The position numbers and the translations under genes are program-made. From NCBI GenBank assembly GCA_045430345.1, contig JAILXT010000005.1, positions 310,001 to 374,000 of the forward strand: a stretch of 64,000 nucleotides of DNA, written 5' to 3'. Below, in pieces: positions 56,657 through 64,000 of this stretch (within the stretch, counting starts at the first letter, position 1; every line of letters begins with the position of its first letter). Source of the DNA: Agarilytica sp045430345 (GTDB taxonomy: Bacteria > Pseudomonadota > Gammaproteobacteria > Pseudomonadales > Cellvibrionaceae). Under the pieces are notes generated by a model that saw only the letters and a program-made list of their open reading frames with translations, did no database searches and was not told where the DNA came from.

Positions 56657-57349
56657 ATGGAAGATCAAGCACACGCAGTATCGGGAGGCTCCCCAGGCCG
56701 TCCTCGAGGTGTTAAAGCCGAAGAAACACGCCAACGTATCCTGGATGCCGCGGAAAAACTCTTCTCCGAAAATAGTTTTAACGGGGTCACAATTCGCCAG
56801 GTAGCCAACCTCAGTGGCGTAAATACGGCGTTATTGCACTATTACTTCGTTAATAAGCGAGGTTTATTTGAAAGTGTATTTGAGCGCAGAGCTTCGGAAC
56901 TCAATACCGAACGTATGGCTGCATTAGAGGCGTACAGCCGATCTACAGATAAGCCAACGGTTAAGGGGGCAATGTCTGCCTTCCTAGGACCAATCCTAGA
57001 ACGCGCTGCGTCAGGGGAAGTTTTCTGGAAAACGTATTTCGCACTGATCGCCCAGGTGAGCAACACACCCGAGCTAGGGGGCGATATGATGTCGCGCCAC
57101 TTCGATCCGGTGATTCAACGTTTACTCGACGTGATACAGCAAGCACTGCCCAATGCCGATCGCGCAAATCTTTACTGGAGTTACCAGCTATTTTCCGGTT
57201 CGATCATGTTGACGCTTTCACAAAATGGAAGGGTCGATCGTCTATCCGATGGGCTTTGTCGTTCCGATGATCTAGCCGCTATTTTCGAACGTCTTATTCC
57301 CTATTCTGCTGCTGGCTTTAAAGCGGTGTGCGAAGGGGAAGTGGAGTAG
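56657..57349 (+). CDS. TetR-family transcriptional regulator
   Basis: A 230-residue protein starting at ATG 56657 (the in-frame TTG 30 bases earlier has no ribosome binding site). The N-terminal helix-turn-helix reads TRQRILDAAEKLFSENSFNGVTIRQVANLSGVNTALLHYYFVNK, textbook TetR. The C-terminal ligand-binding domain resembles that of regulators of fatty-acid or acyl-CoA genes. It is divergent from the acyl-CoA ligase/SDR unit and probably represses it, released by an acyl-CoA. It converges with the hybrid kinase gene 24 bases downstream. Confidence 0.88.
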   Translation: MEDQAHAVSGGSPGRPRGVKAEETRQRILDAAEKLFSENSFNGVTIRQVANLSGVNTALLHYYFVNKRGLFESVFERRASELNTERMAALEAYSRSTDKPTVKGAMSAFLGPILERAASGEVFWKTYFALIAQVSNTPELGGDMMSRHFDPVIQRLLDVIQQALPNADRANLYWSYQLFSGSIMLTLSQNGRVDRLSDGLCRSDDLAAIFERLIPYSAAGFKAVCEGEVE

Positions 57350-57373
57350 ATATTGAAAAGCCTACGAATTCGC

Positions 57374-60300
57374 TTACGCCGTCACAAATTCCTGTAACGC
57401 CAATTCGAAGGCTTCATTTTCACGGCGTAGGTCGGCCATCAACACTTTGAGGTTTTCTTCTTTACTTTCCTTCGCGCTGATTTCGATGGAAACAATGACC
57501 TCGCCTAACTTCATCCCTCCCAGATTTGCCACAACGCCCTTAATTGCATGGGCAATTTCTGCCACGGCGACACAGTCGCCCGCTTCGACTGCTTGCTCTA
57601 AAGTCTGCAGACGAGATTTGTGATCGCCGTTTAAAAACATCGCCACCAGTTTTTTTAATCGCTCCTCTTTGCCACGCACGCGATTCAACGACCCAGCTTT
57701 ATCCCAAACGGGTGTTTCATCAGGAACGACATCGTTCGCGTTATTATCCAGGCGCCCAGAATGATGATGCGTTACATCGGTTTTCACCCCATCACGCTGT
57801 TCAGATGAAAGTACTAACCATGTATGTACCTTATCTAAAAGTGCGTCTGGATCTATGGGCTTTGCTAAATAGTCATTCATGCCAGAGGCTAAGCATTTTT
57901 CTTTGTCTCCCGCCATCGCGTTTGCCGTCAAGGCAACAATTGGGACATTTCGGTTCCGATCTCCTCCTTGCCCTTCACGGATAAGAAGGCTTGCCTCGTA
58001 TCCATCCATATCAGGCATTTGGCAATCCATAAGTACTAGCCCGTAAGCAGCATCCGGCGGTGTGCTTTGTATACTTGCCAGCGCTTCTAACCCGTTAGCC
58101 GCGATATCCACCTGCAAACCATAATCACTCAACATATCAGACGCGACCATTTGATTGACTTGGTTATCTTCTACCAGTAATACCCGGGCATAATGTTCCC
58201 GTGCAATCCTTTCAATCGCTTTTACCTTTTCAGCATATTTGGGGGAGTTCAAGGTCTGGCTACGAAATAACGGATCGTCTCCATCGATCACAGAGCCATT
58301 TTCCGACACTACAGCAAGCGCTGAAAATAAATCTGCTGTGGTAACCGGTTTAGGGAAATACGCAGATATTCCCAAGGCATTAAAATATTGCTTATCTCCC
58401 TTTTGCCCCATCGAAGTCATCATGACAAGTTTCATGGCAGCATACCGTGTATCATCCTTTAATCTTTTTGCTAATTCCACGCCGTCAATTTCTGGCATTT
58501 GCATATCCAATAAGGCCAGATCAAAAAATGGCATGTCACTCTTGTCACTACCGTAGCAACGCTCTTCGCATAAAGTTAGTGCATGTGCGCCATTTTCTGC
58601 TTCAGTGACATGGGCGCCCCAGACACGTAACTGAGAAGAGACAACTTCTCTGTTCGTCGAATTATCGTCAACCATTAAGATATTAAGTGACGTCATATCG
58701 ACGTCAGGTAATACCTGACGAGAGCGATCACTTTTTTCCAGTTTTACATCCACAGAAAAGCAACTACCACGGCCATACTCACTTGTGACCTCAACATCGC
58801 CTCCCATCAGTTGGCTGAGTTTTTTTACAATAGCCAAGCCTAATCCCGTGCCACCATATCTTCGCGTTGTCGAGGCATCTACCTGCTGAAAAGATTCAAA
58901 TAGGTGTGGGATTTTTTCACTGGGAATACCAAGCCCCGTATCTATAACACTGCAATTTAATTCCCATAATTGATCACTTAGGTCGATTAAAGAGACTTCA
59001 ATTATCACCTCACCTTTCGAGGTAAATTTAATTGCATTCCCGACAATATTGGTCAATATCTGTCGCAATCGCCCAGGATCGCCTTTCACCAAAGAAGTCT
59101 CTATTTTGCGTACATCTAAAATCAACTCGATATCTTTGCCTTGCGCCTGGTGGCCCATCGCTTCAGAAAATTCACCTAACATGCCCCTCAAATCAAAATC
59201 TAAACGCTCTAATTCCATTTTTCCCGCATCGACTTTAGAAAAATCCAAAATGTCATTTATGAGCGTCAACAGGGACTTCGCGCTCCCTTGGGCAATAGTA
59301 AGGCGGTGACGTTGATCCGGATTTAAATCTGTATTTAAGACGAGTCCAATCATGCCTAACACCCCATTCATAGGGGTACGAATCTCATGGCTCATACTCG
59401 CCAAAAATTCACTTTTTGCTTCAGCCGCATGCTCAGCTACTTCTTTTGCTTTGGTGAGATCAAGCGTGTTTTTTGCCAACATTCGCTCATGGCTTTGTCG
59501 CGTGTCCAGCATATGATTATAGGCTTCCGCCAACAAACCAATTTCATTGTGTTCGGTTACGTCAACACGCTGCCCCACTTTCCCTTCCGCCACCCGCATA
59601 CTTTCATTTGCAAGGGTAACAATTGGAGAGGAAAGGCGTTTTGCTAAAACAAAGGCAATAATCAATACAAAAATCGCCGTGATAAAAACCACCGCCACCA
59701 GTATTCTTGCTTCACTGTTTACAGAGGATAAAACTTCCGCTTCATCAATTTCACTAATCAATATCCAGTGCTTATTCAATAGCACTACCGGTCGTTGCTC
59801 ACGAAGTACCGGCTTCCGTTCAACACCCATAACTTTTTTAGAGGTGCGCTTACCTCTGATCGTACGGACACTATCAATATGTGAATTAATATCGACTGAG
59901 CGAATAAGGATATCATTCCAGTCTCCATCGATTGGCGACCTTAACTCCCCCTCACTGTTCGTTATATAATGTCGCTCGCTACTATCATTAACCCGCGTTG
60001 CATTCAGCACATCAAAAACGCGATCTAAACGAAGTTGAATCGCCAACGCCCCCAAGACTAATCCTTCGGCATTAAAAACCGGAGCAATTAAAAAACCCGT
60101 CACTTCATTGTTCGACGGCGCGTATCGCTCAATACCCGAGAACGCGACCGCCCCAGAACCTAATGACGCTTTAATCCCAAGCGAAAATTTAGTGTTGTTT
60201 AACTCGCCTAATAAAACATTTTGACCGAGGTCAGAACGCTGGTAGGTGGAATATTGAATATTCCCCTCTGCATCCACCAAGAAAAGATCGAGGATATAAT

Positions 60301-60706
60301 CGTAATGCTGGGCAAGCGTTAACAAACGCTGTTGATGACCGCCTATTTTTGTTTCCCAATCCTTGGTCTTTACATAATCCCCAATACTTAAGCCAGATGT
60401 TTTATACCCCTCAATAAGACTTTTCAATAAAACAGCGTTTCCCTGATATTCCGATTGCGCCGAAAGATCCATCAGACGGTATTCAAACCAATTATCAATA
60501 AATCGTTTTTTTAATACAGATGTCTTTTGCAGTTGTTCTACAGCGGCGTTTTTTAGATCTTCCACCGCATGCTTGTAGCTAATGAGGGCTACCGCAACAA
60601 CCGGTACAAGCGACATCATTAAAAACCACATCATGAACGTTTGACGCAGCGGCCGCCGAGTTTTCATTGCGGCATTAGTGTTATTGTAAAACTTCTTATT
60701 CGGCAT
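57374..60706 (-). CDS. Hybrid sensor kinase, BarA-like (Cache-HAMP-HisKA-HATPase-REC-REC-HPt)
   Basis: A 1110-residue protein. Membrane segment 23-43; periplasmic double-Cache-type sensor about 45-330 (YILDLFLVDAEGNIQYST, GFLIAPVFNAEGLVLGALAIQL); second membrane segment about 335-355; HAMP to about 408. The HisKA phospho-acceptor is His440 (SMSHEIRTPMNG); the ATPase has GNAIKFT, DTGLGIP and GTGLGLAIV. Two receiver domains follow (Asp734 in ALLDMQMP, Asp894 in VLMDCQMP) and a C-terminal HPt with His1053 (AHAIKG). It is a complete four-step phosphorelay sensor of a small ligand. No cognate response regulator gene is adjacent. ATG at 60706 is used; an internal ATG at 60667 is possible. Confidence 0.9.
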   Translation of the reverse strand: MPNKKFYNNTNAAMKTRRPLRQTFMMWFLMMSLVPVVAVALISYKHAVEDLKNAAVEQLQKTSVLKKRFIDNWFEYRLMDLSAQSEYQGNAVLLKSLIEGYKTSGLSIGDYVKTKDWETKIGGHQQRLLTLAQHYDYILDLFLVDAEGNIQYSTYQRSDLGQNVLLGELNNTKFSLGIKASLGSGAVAFSGIERYAPSNNEVTGFLIAPVFNAEGLVLGALAIQLRLDRVFDVLNATRVNDSSERHYITNSEGELRSPIDGDWNDILIRSVDINSHIDSVRTIRGKRTSKKVMGVERKPVLREQRPVVLLNKHWILISEIDEAEVLSSVNSEARILVAVVFITAIFVLIIAFVLAKRLSSPIVTLANESMRVAEGKVGQRVDVTEHNEIGLLAEAYNHMLDTRQSHERMLAKNTLDLTKAKEVAEHAAEAKSEFLASMSHEIRTPMNGVLGMIGLVLNTDLNPDQRHRLTIAQGSAKSLLTLINDILDFSKVDAGKMELERLDFDLRGMLGEFSEAMGHQAQGKDIELILDVRKIETSLVKGDPGRLRQILTNIVGNAIKFTSKGEVIIEVSLIDLSDQLWELNCSVIDTGLGIPSEKIPHLFESFQQVDASTTRRYGGTGLGLAIVKKLSQLMGGDVEVTSEYGRGSCFSVDVKLEKSDRSRQVLPDVDMTSLNILMVDDNSTNREVVSSQLRVWGAHVTEAENGAHALTLCEERCYGSDKSDMPFFDLALLDMQMPEIDGVELAKRLKDDTRYAAMKLVMMTSMGQKGDKQYFNALGISAYFPKPVTTADLFSALAVVSENGSVIDGDDPLFRSQTLNSPKYAEKVKAIERIAREHYARVLLVEDNQVNQMVASDMLSDYGLQVDIAANGLEALASIQSTPPDAAYGLVLMDCQMPDMDGYEASLLIREGQGGDRNRNVPIVALTANAMAGDKEKCLASGMNDYLAKPIDPDALLDKVHTWLVLSSEQRDGVKTDVTHHHSGRLDNNANDVVPDETPVWDKAGSLNRVRGKEERLKKLVAMFLNGDHKSRLQTLEQAVEAGDCVAVAEIAHAIKGVVANLGGMKLGEVIVSIEISAKESKEENLKVLMADLRRENEAFELALQEFVTA

Positions 60707-61015
60707 GGATAAACTGTATTGAATAACGGATTATTTGACGATGTATGAATGTACTTTTCGATCTACCTGCTGCGTAAACCAAAAGCCGCAATGGTGACGT
60801 TAAAAACATCACCATTACTGCAGGGAATGAGAATCGAGAACACACAGAAAAAAGGCTATGGGAATTTACTCACCCTAAACAAAGCTATAGAAGGAGTATA
60901 GAACGAGATCAGATAACAGGCCGGGGAGTATTCACCCGACAATAGCAAGGATGACGTAAAGCAGATCGCTGAATTAGTCGGTCTGTGCCACCACAGAAGT
61001 GGCACGGGAAAGGAG
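60707..61015. other. Intergenic region with a short hairpin
   Basis: 309 bases upstream of the hybrid kinase and downstream of the acidic secreted protein, both minus strand. GTGCCAC (60985-60991) and GTGGCAC (60999-61005) form a 7-bp stem just after the stop at 61016. No T-run follows, so it is at best a weak terminator. No gene is supported. Confidence 0.35.
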
Positions 61016-61882
61016 TTATTCCGATTTCGGCGCGCTATCCAACGCTTTGCCGTTTTGTGCCGGGACATAAGGCGTTGGCAGAGAGGGCTCGACGGGATCT
61101 GAAGGCCCATTATCATCCAGTTTCGATACGATGACATTCTTATTAGCCGCACTGGAGGTCGTCGTCCCGCGCTGCTCTATAGCCGCTAACTCATCCAACA
61201 GTGCTTGTTCTTGCTGATCATCCGTATGCATCTGATCAACATCTGAATGTTCAGCATATGATGATAGCCTTATGTTCTCCCCTGCCCCAAGTGAAGCGCC
61301 ATCGGACTCCGAAGGCGGATATTCATCACCCTCAGTAAGCGATTCTTCATTCTCTTCGTGATACTGGTCGGATTCATCGTAAGACGCATAATCTTCATCA
61401 CCCGACATCTCCCCACCTTGCTCACGGTAGGACTCAGATAAGTAATTCGCTTCGTATTCTGCGGGATCGTTGCGAATAGGATAAGCATCCATGTCGCCAT
61501 CTGCGCTCGAATCGCCCTCGTCTACTTCAACGTAGGCGCCATCACTTTCCTCATAGTCTTGAGCGTATGAAGAGTCATTATCATCGTTATAGTGTTCTTG
61601 GTAACGCGAAGGCGCCTCATCTCCCGCCTCATAACCTTCATAGGAGGACTCGTCTCTGTGAGCCCATTCCCCGCCTGGGTTATACACTTCGTAATGGTTG
61701 TTAGCCCGCGCAGCCCTTCGCTGTTCATAGGGATCATTCGCCGGGTCATATTGCTCGGCGTGCATTGCATCCATGGGATCATCTAAGCCCGACTCCTCCT
61801 GAGCCACAACAATAGGCGAAAGAAGTATGCCGGAGGCGACAAATAGGTATGTCAGCGTTTTCACGTTTAATATCCTCATCAT
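61016..61882 (-). CDS. Secreted, highly acidic, low-complexity protein
   Basis: A 288-residue protein starting at ATG 61882 or 61879 (the preceding TTG is unlikely). After a signal peptide (TLTYLFVASGILLSPIVVA, cleavage before QEE) nearly the whole chain is disordered and rich in Asp, Glu, Ser and Tyr, with many YE/DY/SY pairs (residues about 60-220). No folded domain or cysteine is visible. Such proteins may bind calcium or metals, buffer the periplasm or coat the surface; nothing specific is recognised. It is a single-gene unit, not linked to the kinase downstream by function that I can see. Confidence 0.7.
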   Translation of the reverse strand: MMRILNVKTLTYLFVASGILLSPIVVAQEESGLDDPMDAMHAEQYDPANDPYEQRRAARANNHYEVYNPGGEWAHRDESSYEGYEAGDEAPSRYQEHYNDDNDSSYAQDYEESDGAYVEVDEGDSSADGDMDAYPIRNDPAEYEANYLSESYREQGGEMSGDEDYASYDESDQYHEENEESLTEGDEYPPSESDGASLGAGENIRLSSYAEHSDVDQMHTDDQQEQALLDELAAIEQRGTTTSSAANKNVIVSKLDDNGPSDPVEPSLPTPYVPAQNGKALDSAPKSE

Positions 61883-62020
61883 CAAACTGAATTATTATTT
61901 TTATTCGGCCTATCCAGGGGCTAAAAGGGGTGTATTGAAACCTTCTGCGCCAACAATACCAATTTGTGGACTACGACCGTTTTATTTTTCTACATCTTTA
62001 CTAGAGTTTCCCAGGCTAAA

Positions 62021-62036
62021 CTCAACAATTGTTGAG
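62021..62036. promoter_or_regulatory. Perfect 16-bp palindrome upstream of secreted protein gene
   Basis: CTCAACAATTGTTGAG lies 40 bases before the start codon at 62077. It could be an operator for a dimeric regulator, or an RNA hairpin in the leader. Confidence 0.4.
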
Positions 62037-62076
62037 CTTGTTTTAATAATATCGCTCACAACCCTGGAAAATAATA

Positions 62077-62826
62077 ATGAAATCAAATAGTTATACAATC
62101 GTCACTTGTACATTACTCGCCACACTGGCCTCTGTATTTACGCTACTTGGTGCAAATACGCATGCCGCGTCGATCACCTACATCGGTGTCACCTACGACC
62201 AAACTGATTTCGACGACCTAAACTATGGTACCCGAGGTTACTGGTTTCCTCAGTTCAACGCTACTAGCCCAAGGTCTGATAAGCCCACTAACGAAAACCA
62301 AATTAACCAGCTACCGGACTGGGCTGGGCCTATGACACATATGGAGATCTGGCAATGGTGGAAGTTCCCCCAGCGCACCTTTTCACAGGACGGTCCAAGT
62401 CGATCCAAAGGTGGCTGGCCCACATGGAACACCTTTACATTACCTAACGGCCAAACCGGCTTATCAGGTATTATTCTGGACCCGCACGCCGCTAACAATG
62501 TTAACCAAATCGTAAACCGCATCAATTTGGGGGCCAATACACCCTCTTCTTTTTTACTCAGGATAGTGGTCGATAATTCGGACTTTAAACACAATGCGAT
62601 CAATCGTATTCGCGCACGTGGTGAACACAACGGAAACAACGTCGACCCCAATACCTACCCAGTCCCTGGGTCATCAAACTTTAATGGCGTCGCAGATATC
62701 TACACCTTCCGTTATGACGGTTTCGATAATGGGGATTTTATAAAAATTCAGTTTAACGGTATGCCAGGCGGTACGAATAATGGCGGATCCGGCGGCGCAA
62801 GTTTCGCAGGCTTATTATTCGACTAA
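62077..62826 (+). CDS. Secreted protein of unknown function (249 aa)
   Basis: The first 31 residues form a signal peptide (hydrophobic core TCTLLATLASVFTLL, cleavage near THAAS). The mature part has aromatic and Asn-rich composition (GTRGYWFPQFNATSPRSDKP, MEIWQWWKFPQ, FTLPNGQTGLSGIILDP) and ends with a glycine/asparagine-rich segment (GGTNNGGSGGASFAGLLFD), like secreted beta-sandwich or exported binding proteins. There are no cysteines in the mature chain. No family is recognised. It has its own leader palindrome and a strong terminator, so it is a single-gene transcription unit. Confidence 0.75.
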   Translation: MKSNSYTIVTCTLLATLASVFTLLGANTHAASITYIGVTYDQTDFDDLNYGTRGYWFPQFNATSPRSDKPTNENQINQLPDWAGPMTHMEIWQWWKFPQRTFSQDGPSRSKGGWPTWNTFTLPNGQTGLSGIILDPHAANNVNQIVNRINLGANTPSSFLLRIVVDNSDFKHNAINRIRARGEHNGNNVDPNTYPVPGSSNFNGVADIYTFRYDGFDNGDFIKIQFNGMPGGTNNGGSGGASFAGLLFD

Positions 62827-62871
62827 ATCGGAAGGGGAGCAAAAGCCCTGAAAAGACAATACAGAAAGCGT

Positions 62872-62908
62872 AAAGATTCAAACCAAAGCGCTTGGTTTGA
62901 ATCTTTTT
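62872..62908. terminator. Strong bidirectional terminator
   Basis: A nearly perfect palindrome: AAAGATTCAAACCA pairs with TGGTTTGAATCTTT around AAGCGCTT, ending in T at 62904-62908. It lies 46 bases after the stop of the secreted protein and 16 bases from the end of the minus-strand CPXCG gene, so it can serve both. Confidence 0.88.
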
Positions 62909-62923
62909 ATAAGGCCTATAAAA

Positions 62924-63115
62924 CTATTCATCTTCATGCCTCACCTGTACATCGATGCCTCCAAAACCATCTCCAGTCACATTGAAGTGTATAGGCCGGC
63001 AGCACACTTGGCAGTCTTCAATATAATGTTGAGGTTCATCGCTATTTTCCACCACGATCTCAATTATCTCACCACAGTACGGACAATATATTTTCTGGAG
63101 TTCGGTCCCGTGCAT
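62924..63115 (-). CDS. CPXCG motif-containing cysteine-rich protein
   Basis: A 63-residue protein starting at ATG 63115, four bases after the stop of the methyltransferase gene. An in-frame GTG at 63133 would overlap it. Two cysteine pairs, CPYCG and CQVCCR, form a zinc-ribbon-like knuckle, matching the small Cys_rich_CPXG family (PF14255). Function unknown. It is frequently found as a short downstream partner of other genes in gammaproteobacteria, and here is probably co-transcribed with the RNA methyltransferase. Confidence 0.82.
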   Translation of the reverse strand: MHGTELQKIYCPYCGEIIEIVVENSDEPQHYIEDCQVCCRPIHFNVTGDGFGGIDVQVRHEDE

Positions 63116-63119
63116 TACA

Positions 63120-63668
63120 CTAATCTTTAACACTTAAACGGTTGTTAACATCGCGGCTTGCTCTAATTAGCGCATCGTGATCTATCGGCTGGTTTTGCTT
63201 GGCCATTCGATCATAGAGCAATACATTGACGGTCGCAGCCAAGTTCATACAACCAGTGGTAGGAATATACACAACGGCATCAGCCTTATTTACAAGTGAC
63301 GGCGCAATTGAGCCATCTTCAGGACCAAAAATGTATAAGGCTTCTTCTGGATGGATAAACTCGGGAAGCGGTATTGCGCCCTCAACCAGCTCGACACACA
63401 CCAGGCTCTGATGTTGTTCAACAAGCGTCGTAAACGACTCCACAGCGCTTAGAGGGATTGTTTGATTTACATTATTAGTATCTTGATGATACTTAGCGGC
63501 CTGCGAAAAACGCTTTCCAGTGTAATAGATGGCTGTAGCACCATAACAACCTGCGGCCCGCATCACCGCCCCCACATTGGATGGGCTTTTAGGGTTACAT
63601 AACCCTATCGCAGCCGAACCAGTAGCGGTATTTTGGGTGGGTAGAGAAGATGAATTCTGGAAAGGCAT
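63120..63668 (-). CDS. SpoU/TrmH-family RNA 2'-O-methyltransferase
   Basis: A 182-residue SPOUT methyltransferase. Motif 1 is in NPKSPSNVGAVMRAAGCYGA, motif 2 in LYIFGPEDGSI, and motif 3 in VYIPTTGCMNLAATVNVLLYDRM, which together form the knotted AdoMet site. It methylates ribose of tRNA or rRNA; without an N-terminal substrate domain the target cannot be named. Start ATG at 63668. The CPXCG gene follows directly. No link to neighbouring metabolic genes. Confidence 0.85.
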   Translation of the reverse strand: MPFQNSSSLPTQNTATGSAAIGLCNPKSPSNVGAVMRAAGCYGATAIYYTGKRFSQAAKYHQDTNNVNQTIPLSAVESFTTLVEQHQSLVCVELVEGAIPLPEFIHPEEALYIFGPEDGSIAPSLVNKADAVVYIPTTGCMNLAATVNVLLYDRMAKQNQPIDHDALIRASRDVNNRLSVKD

Positions 63669-63823
63669 AATGTTCAGCTTATTGTACTTTTGGGAAGTAT
63701 TCCTATATCGACGATCGACGTCAATACTAACGGCGGGCGCTCATCTAGGAACAATTCACGACAATACGCTCGTCAATCTGCTGCTCACATTCTTAACCCG
63801 GTAAAACACAAATTTAGGGCATT

Positions 63824-63858
63824 AAAAAAGGGCAAGCCCCGAGAGGCTTGCCCTTTTT
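63824..63858. terminator. Bidirectional Rho-independent terminator of the cold-shock gene
   Basis: GGGCAAGCC (63830-63838) pairs with GGCTTGCCC (63845-63853), flanked by AAAAAA (63824-63829) and TTTTT (63854-63858). On the minus strand it follows the cold-shock gene stop by about 20 bases. Confidence 0.9.
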
Positions 63859-63877
63859 ACGAAAACGAATTGCCTAC

Positions 63878-64000
63878 TTAAAGTGCAACGATGTTTTCAG
63901 CTTGAGGACCTTTTTGGCCACTTGTAACAGTGAACTCAACTTGTTGGCCTTCAGCCAACGTCTTGAAACCCTCACTCGCAATTGCGCTGAAGTGAGCAAA
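63878..64000 (-). CDS. CspA-family cold-shock protein, C-terminal part (5' end outside window)
   Basis: Read on the minus strand, the 40 codons ending at TAA 63878-63880 give the C-terminal half of a cold-shock domain protein. They include FAHFSAIA, the EGQQVEFTV strand and the ending GPQAENIVAL, typical of CspA-type proteins of about 68-70 residues. The protein binds single-stranded RNA/DNA as an RNA chaperone. The start and the RNP motifs lie beyond the window edge. Its terminator is immediately downstream. Confidence 0.93.
   Translation of the reverse strand, partial: FAHFSAIASEGFKTLAEGQQVEFTVTSGQKGPQAENIVAL

Noticed and set aside
1..64000. tRNA, rRNA, CRISPR arrays, transposases
   Set aside because: No cloverleaf, rRNA core, regularly spaced direct repeats or transposase motifs were seen in either strand. 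A covariance or repeat-finder run would be decisive.

Overview
The window looks like a chromosomal segment from a marine-type gammaproteobacterium. The evidence is a Gram-negative envelope (TonB-dependent receptor, DUF748, DUF1302-type barrel, LolA-like protein), a BarA-like hybrid kinase, a CspA-type cold-shock protein and moderate GC. I cannot name the genus. Cellvibrionales/Oceanospirillales-type bacteria rich in polyketides (for example relatives of Teredinibacter or Gynuella) are only a guess.

Layout. 0-1 kb: the tail of an unknown ORF and a small secreted protein, with structures that faintly resemble integron attC sites. 1-7.5 kb: SprT-like protease, DUF748 protein, and two tandem paralogous GntP permeases. 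7.5-13.2 kb, all on the minus strand: DUF1302-like barrel, LolA-like periplasmic protein, MarR regulator and a beta-propeller/di-heme cytochrome c protein. 13.9-25.4 kb, plus strand: an operon with the hallmark order of bacterial polyyne clusters, namely fatty acyl-AMP ligase, two desaturases, ACP, a third desaturase/acetylenase, alpha/beta hydrolase and rubredoxin. It is followed by a MaoC hydratase, rubredoxin reductase, a GST-kappa/HCCA-isomerase-like protein and an MMPL/RND exporter, and ends in a strong terminator. 25.6-44.3 kb, minus strand: SRPBCC protein, a thioesterase fused to lipocalin-like domains, a 4626-residue AT-less PKS, a secreted protein of unknown function and a stand-alone acyltransferase. 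44.6-49.2 kb: YdeP-type molybdopterin oxidoreductase and TonB receptor. 49.2-64 kb: mostly ordinary functions (periplasmic binding protein, a kinase/HD-GYP pair, acyl-CoA ligase with SDR and TetR, hybrid kinase, acidic secreted protein, unknown secreted protein, SpoU methylase, CPXCG protein, cold-shock protein).

How it may work together. The polyyne enzymes would load a fatty acid on the stand-alone ACP and desaturate it repeatedly, with electrons from rubredoxin and its reductase. The PKS begins directly with a fully catalytic KS and has no loading module and no AT domains. It could therefore extend an acyl group supplied from outside, fed with extender units by the separate AT. The most interesting hypothesis is that the polyynyl chain is that starter, giving a polyyne-polyketide hybrid. 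This rests on proximity and architecture only. A MarR-type inverted repeat occurs upstream of marR, upstream of the LolA-like/DUF1302 pair, and upstream of the isomerase/RND exporter genes, which suggests a shared export/resistance regulon.
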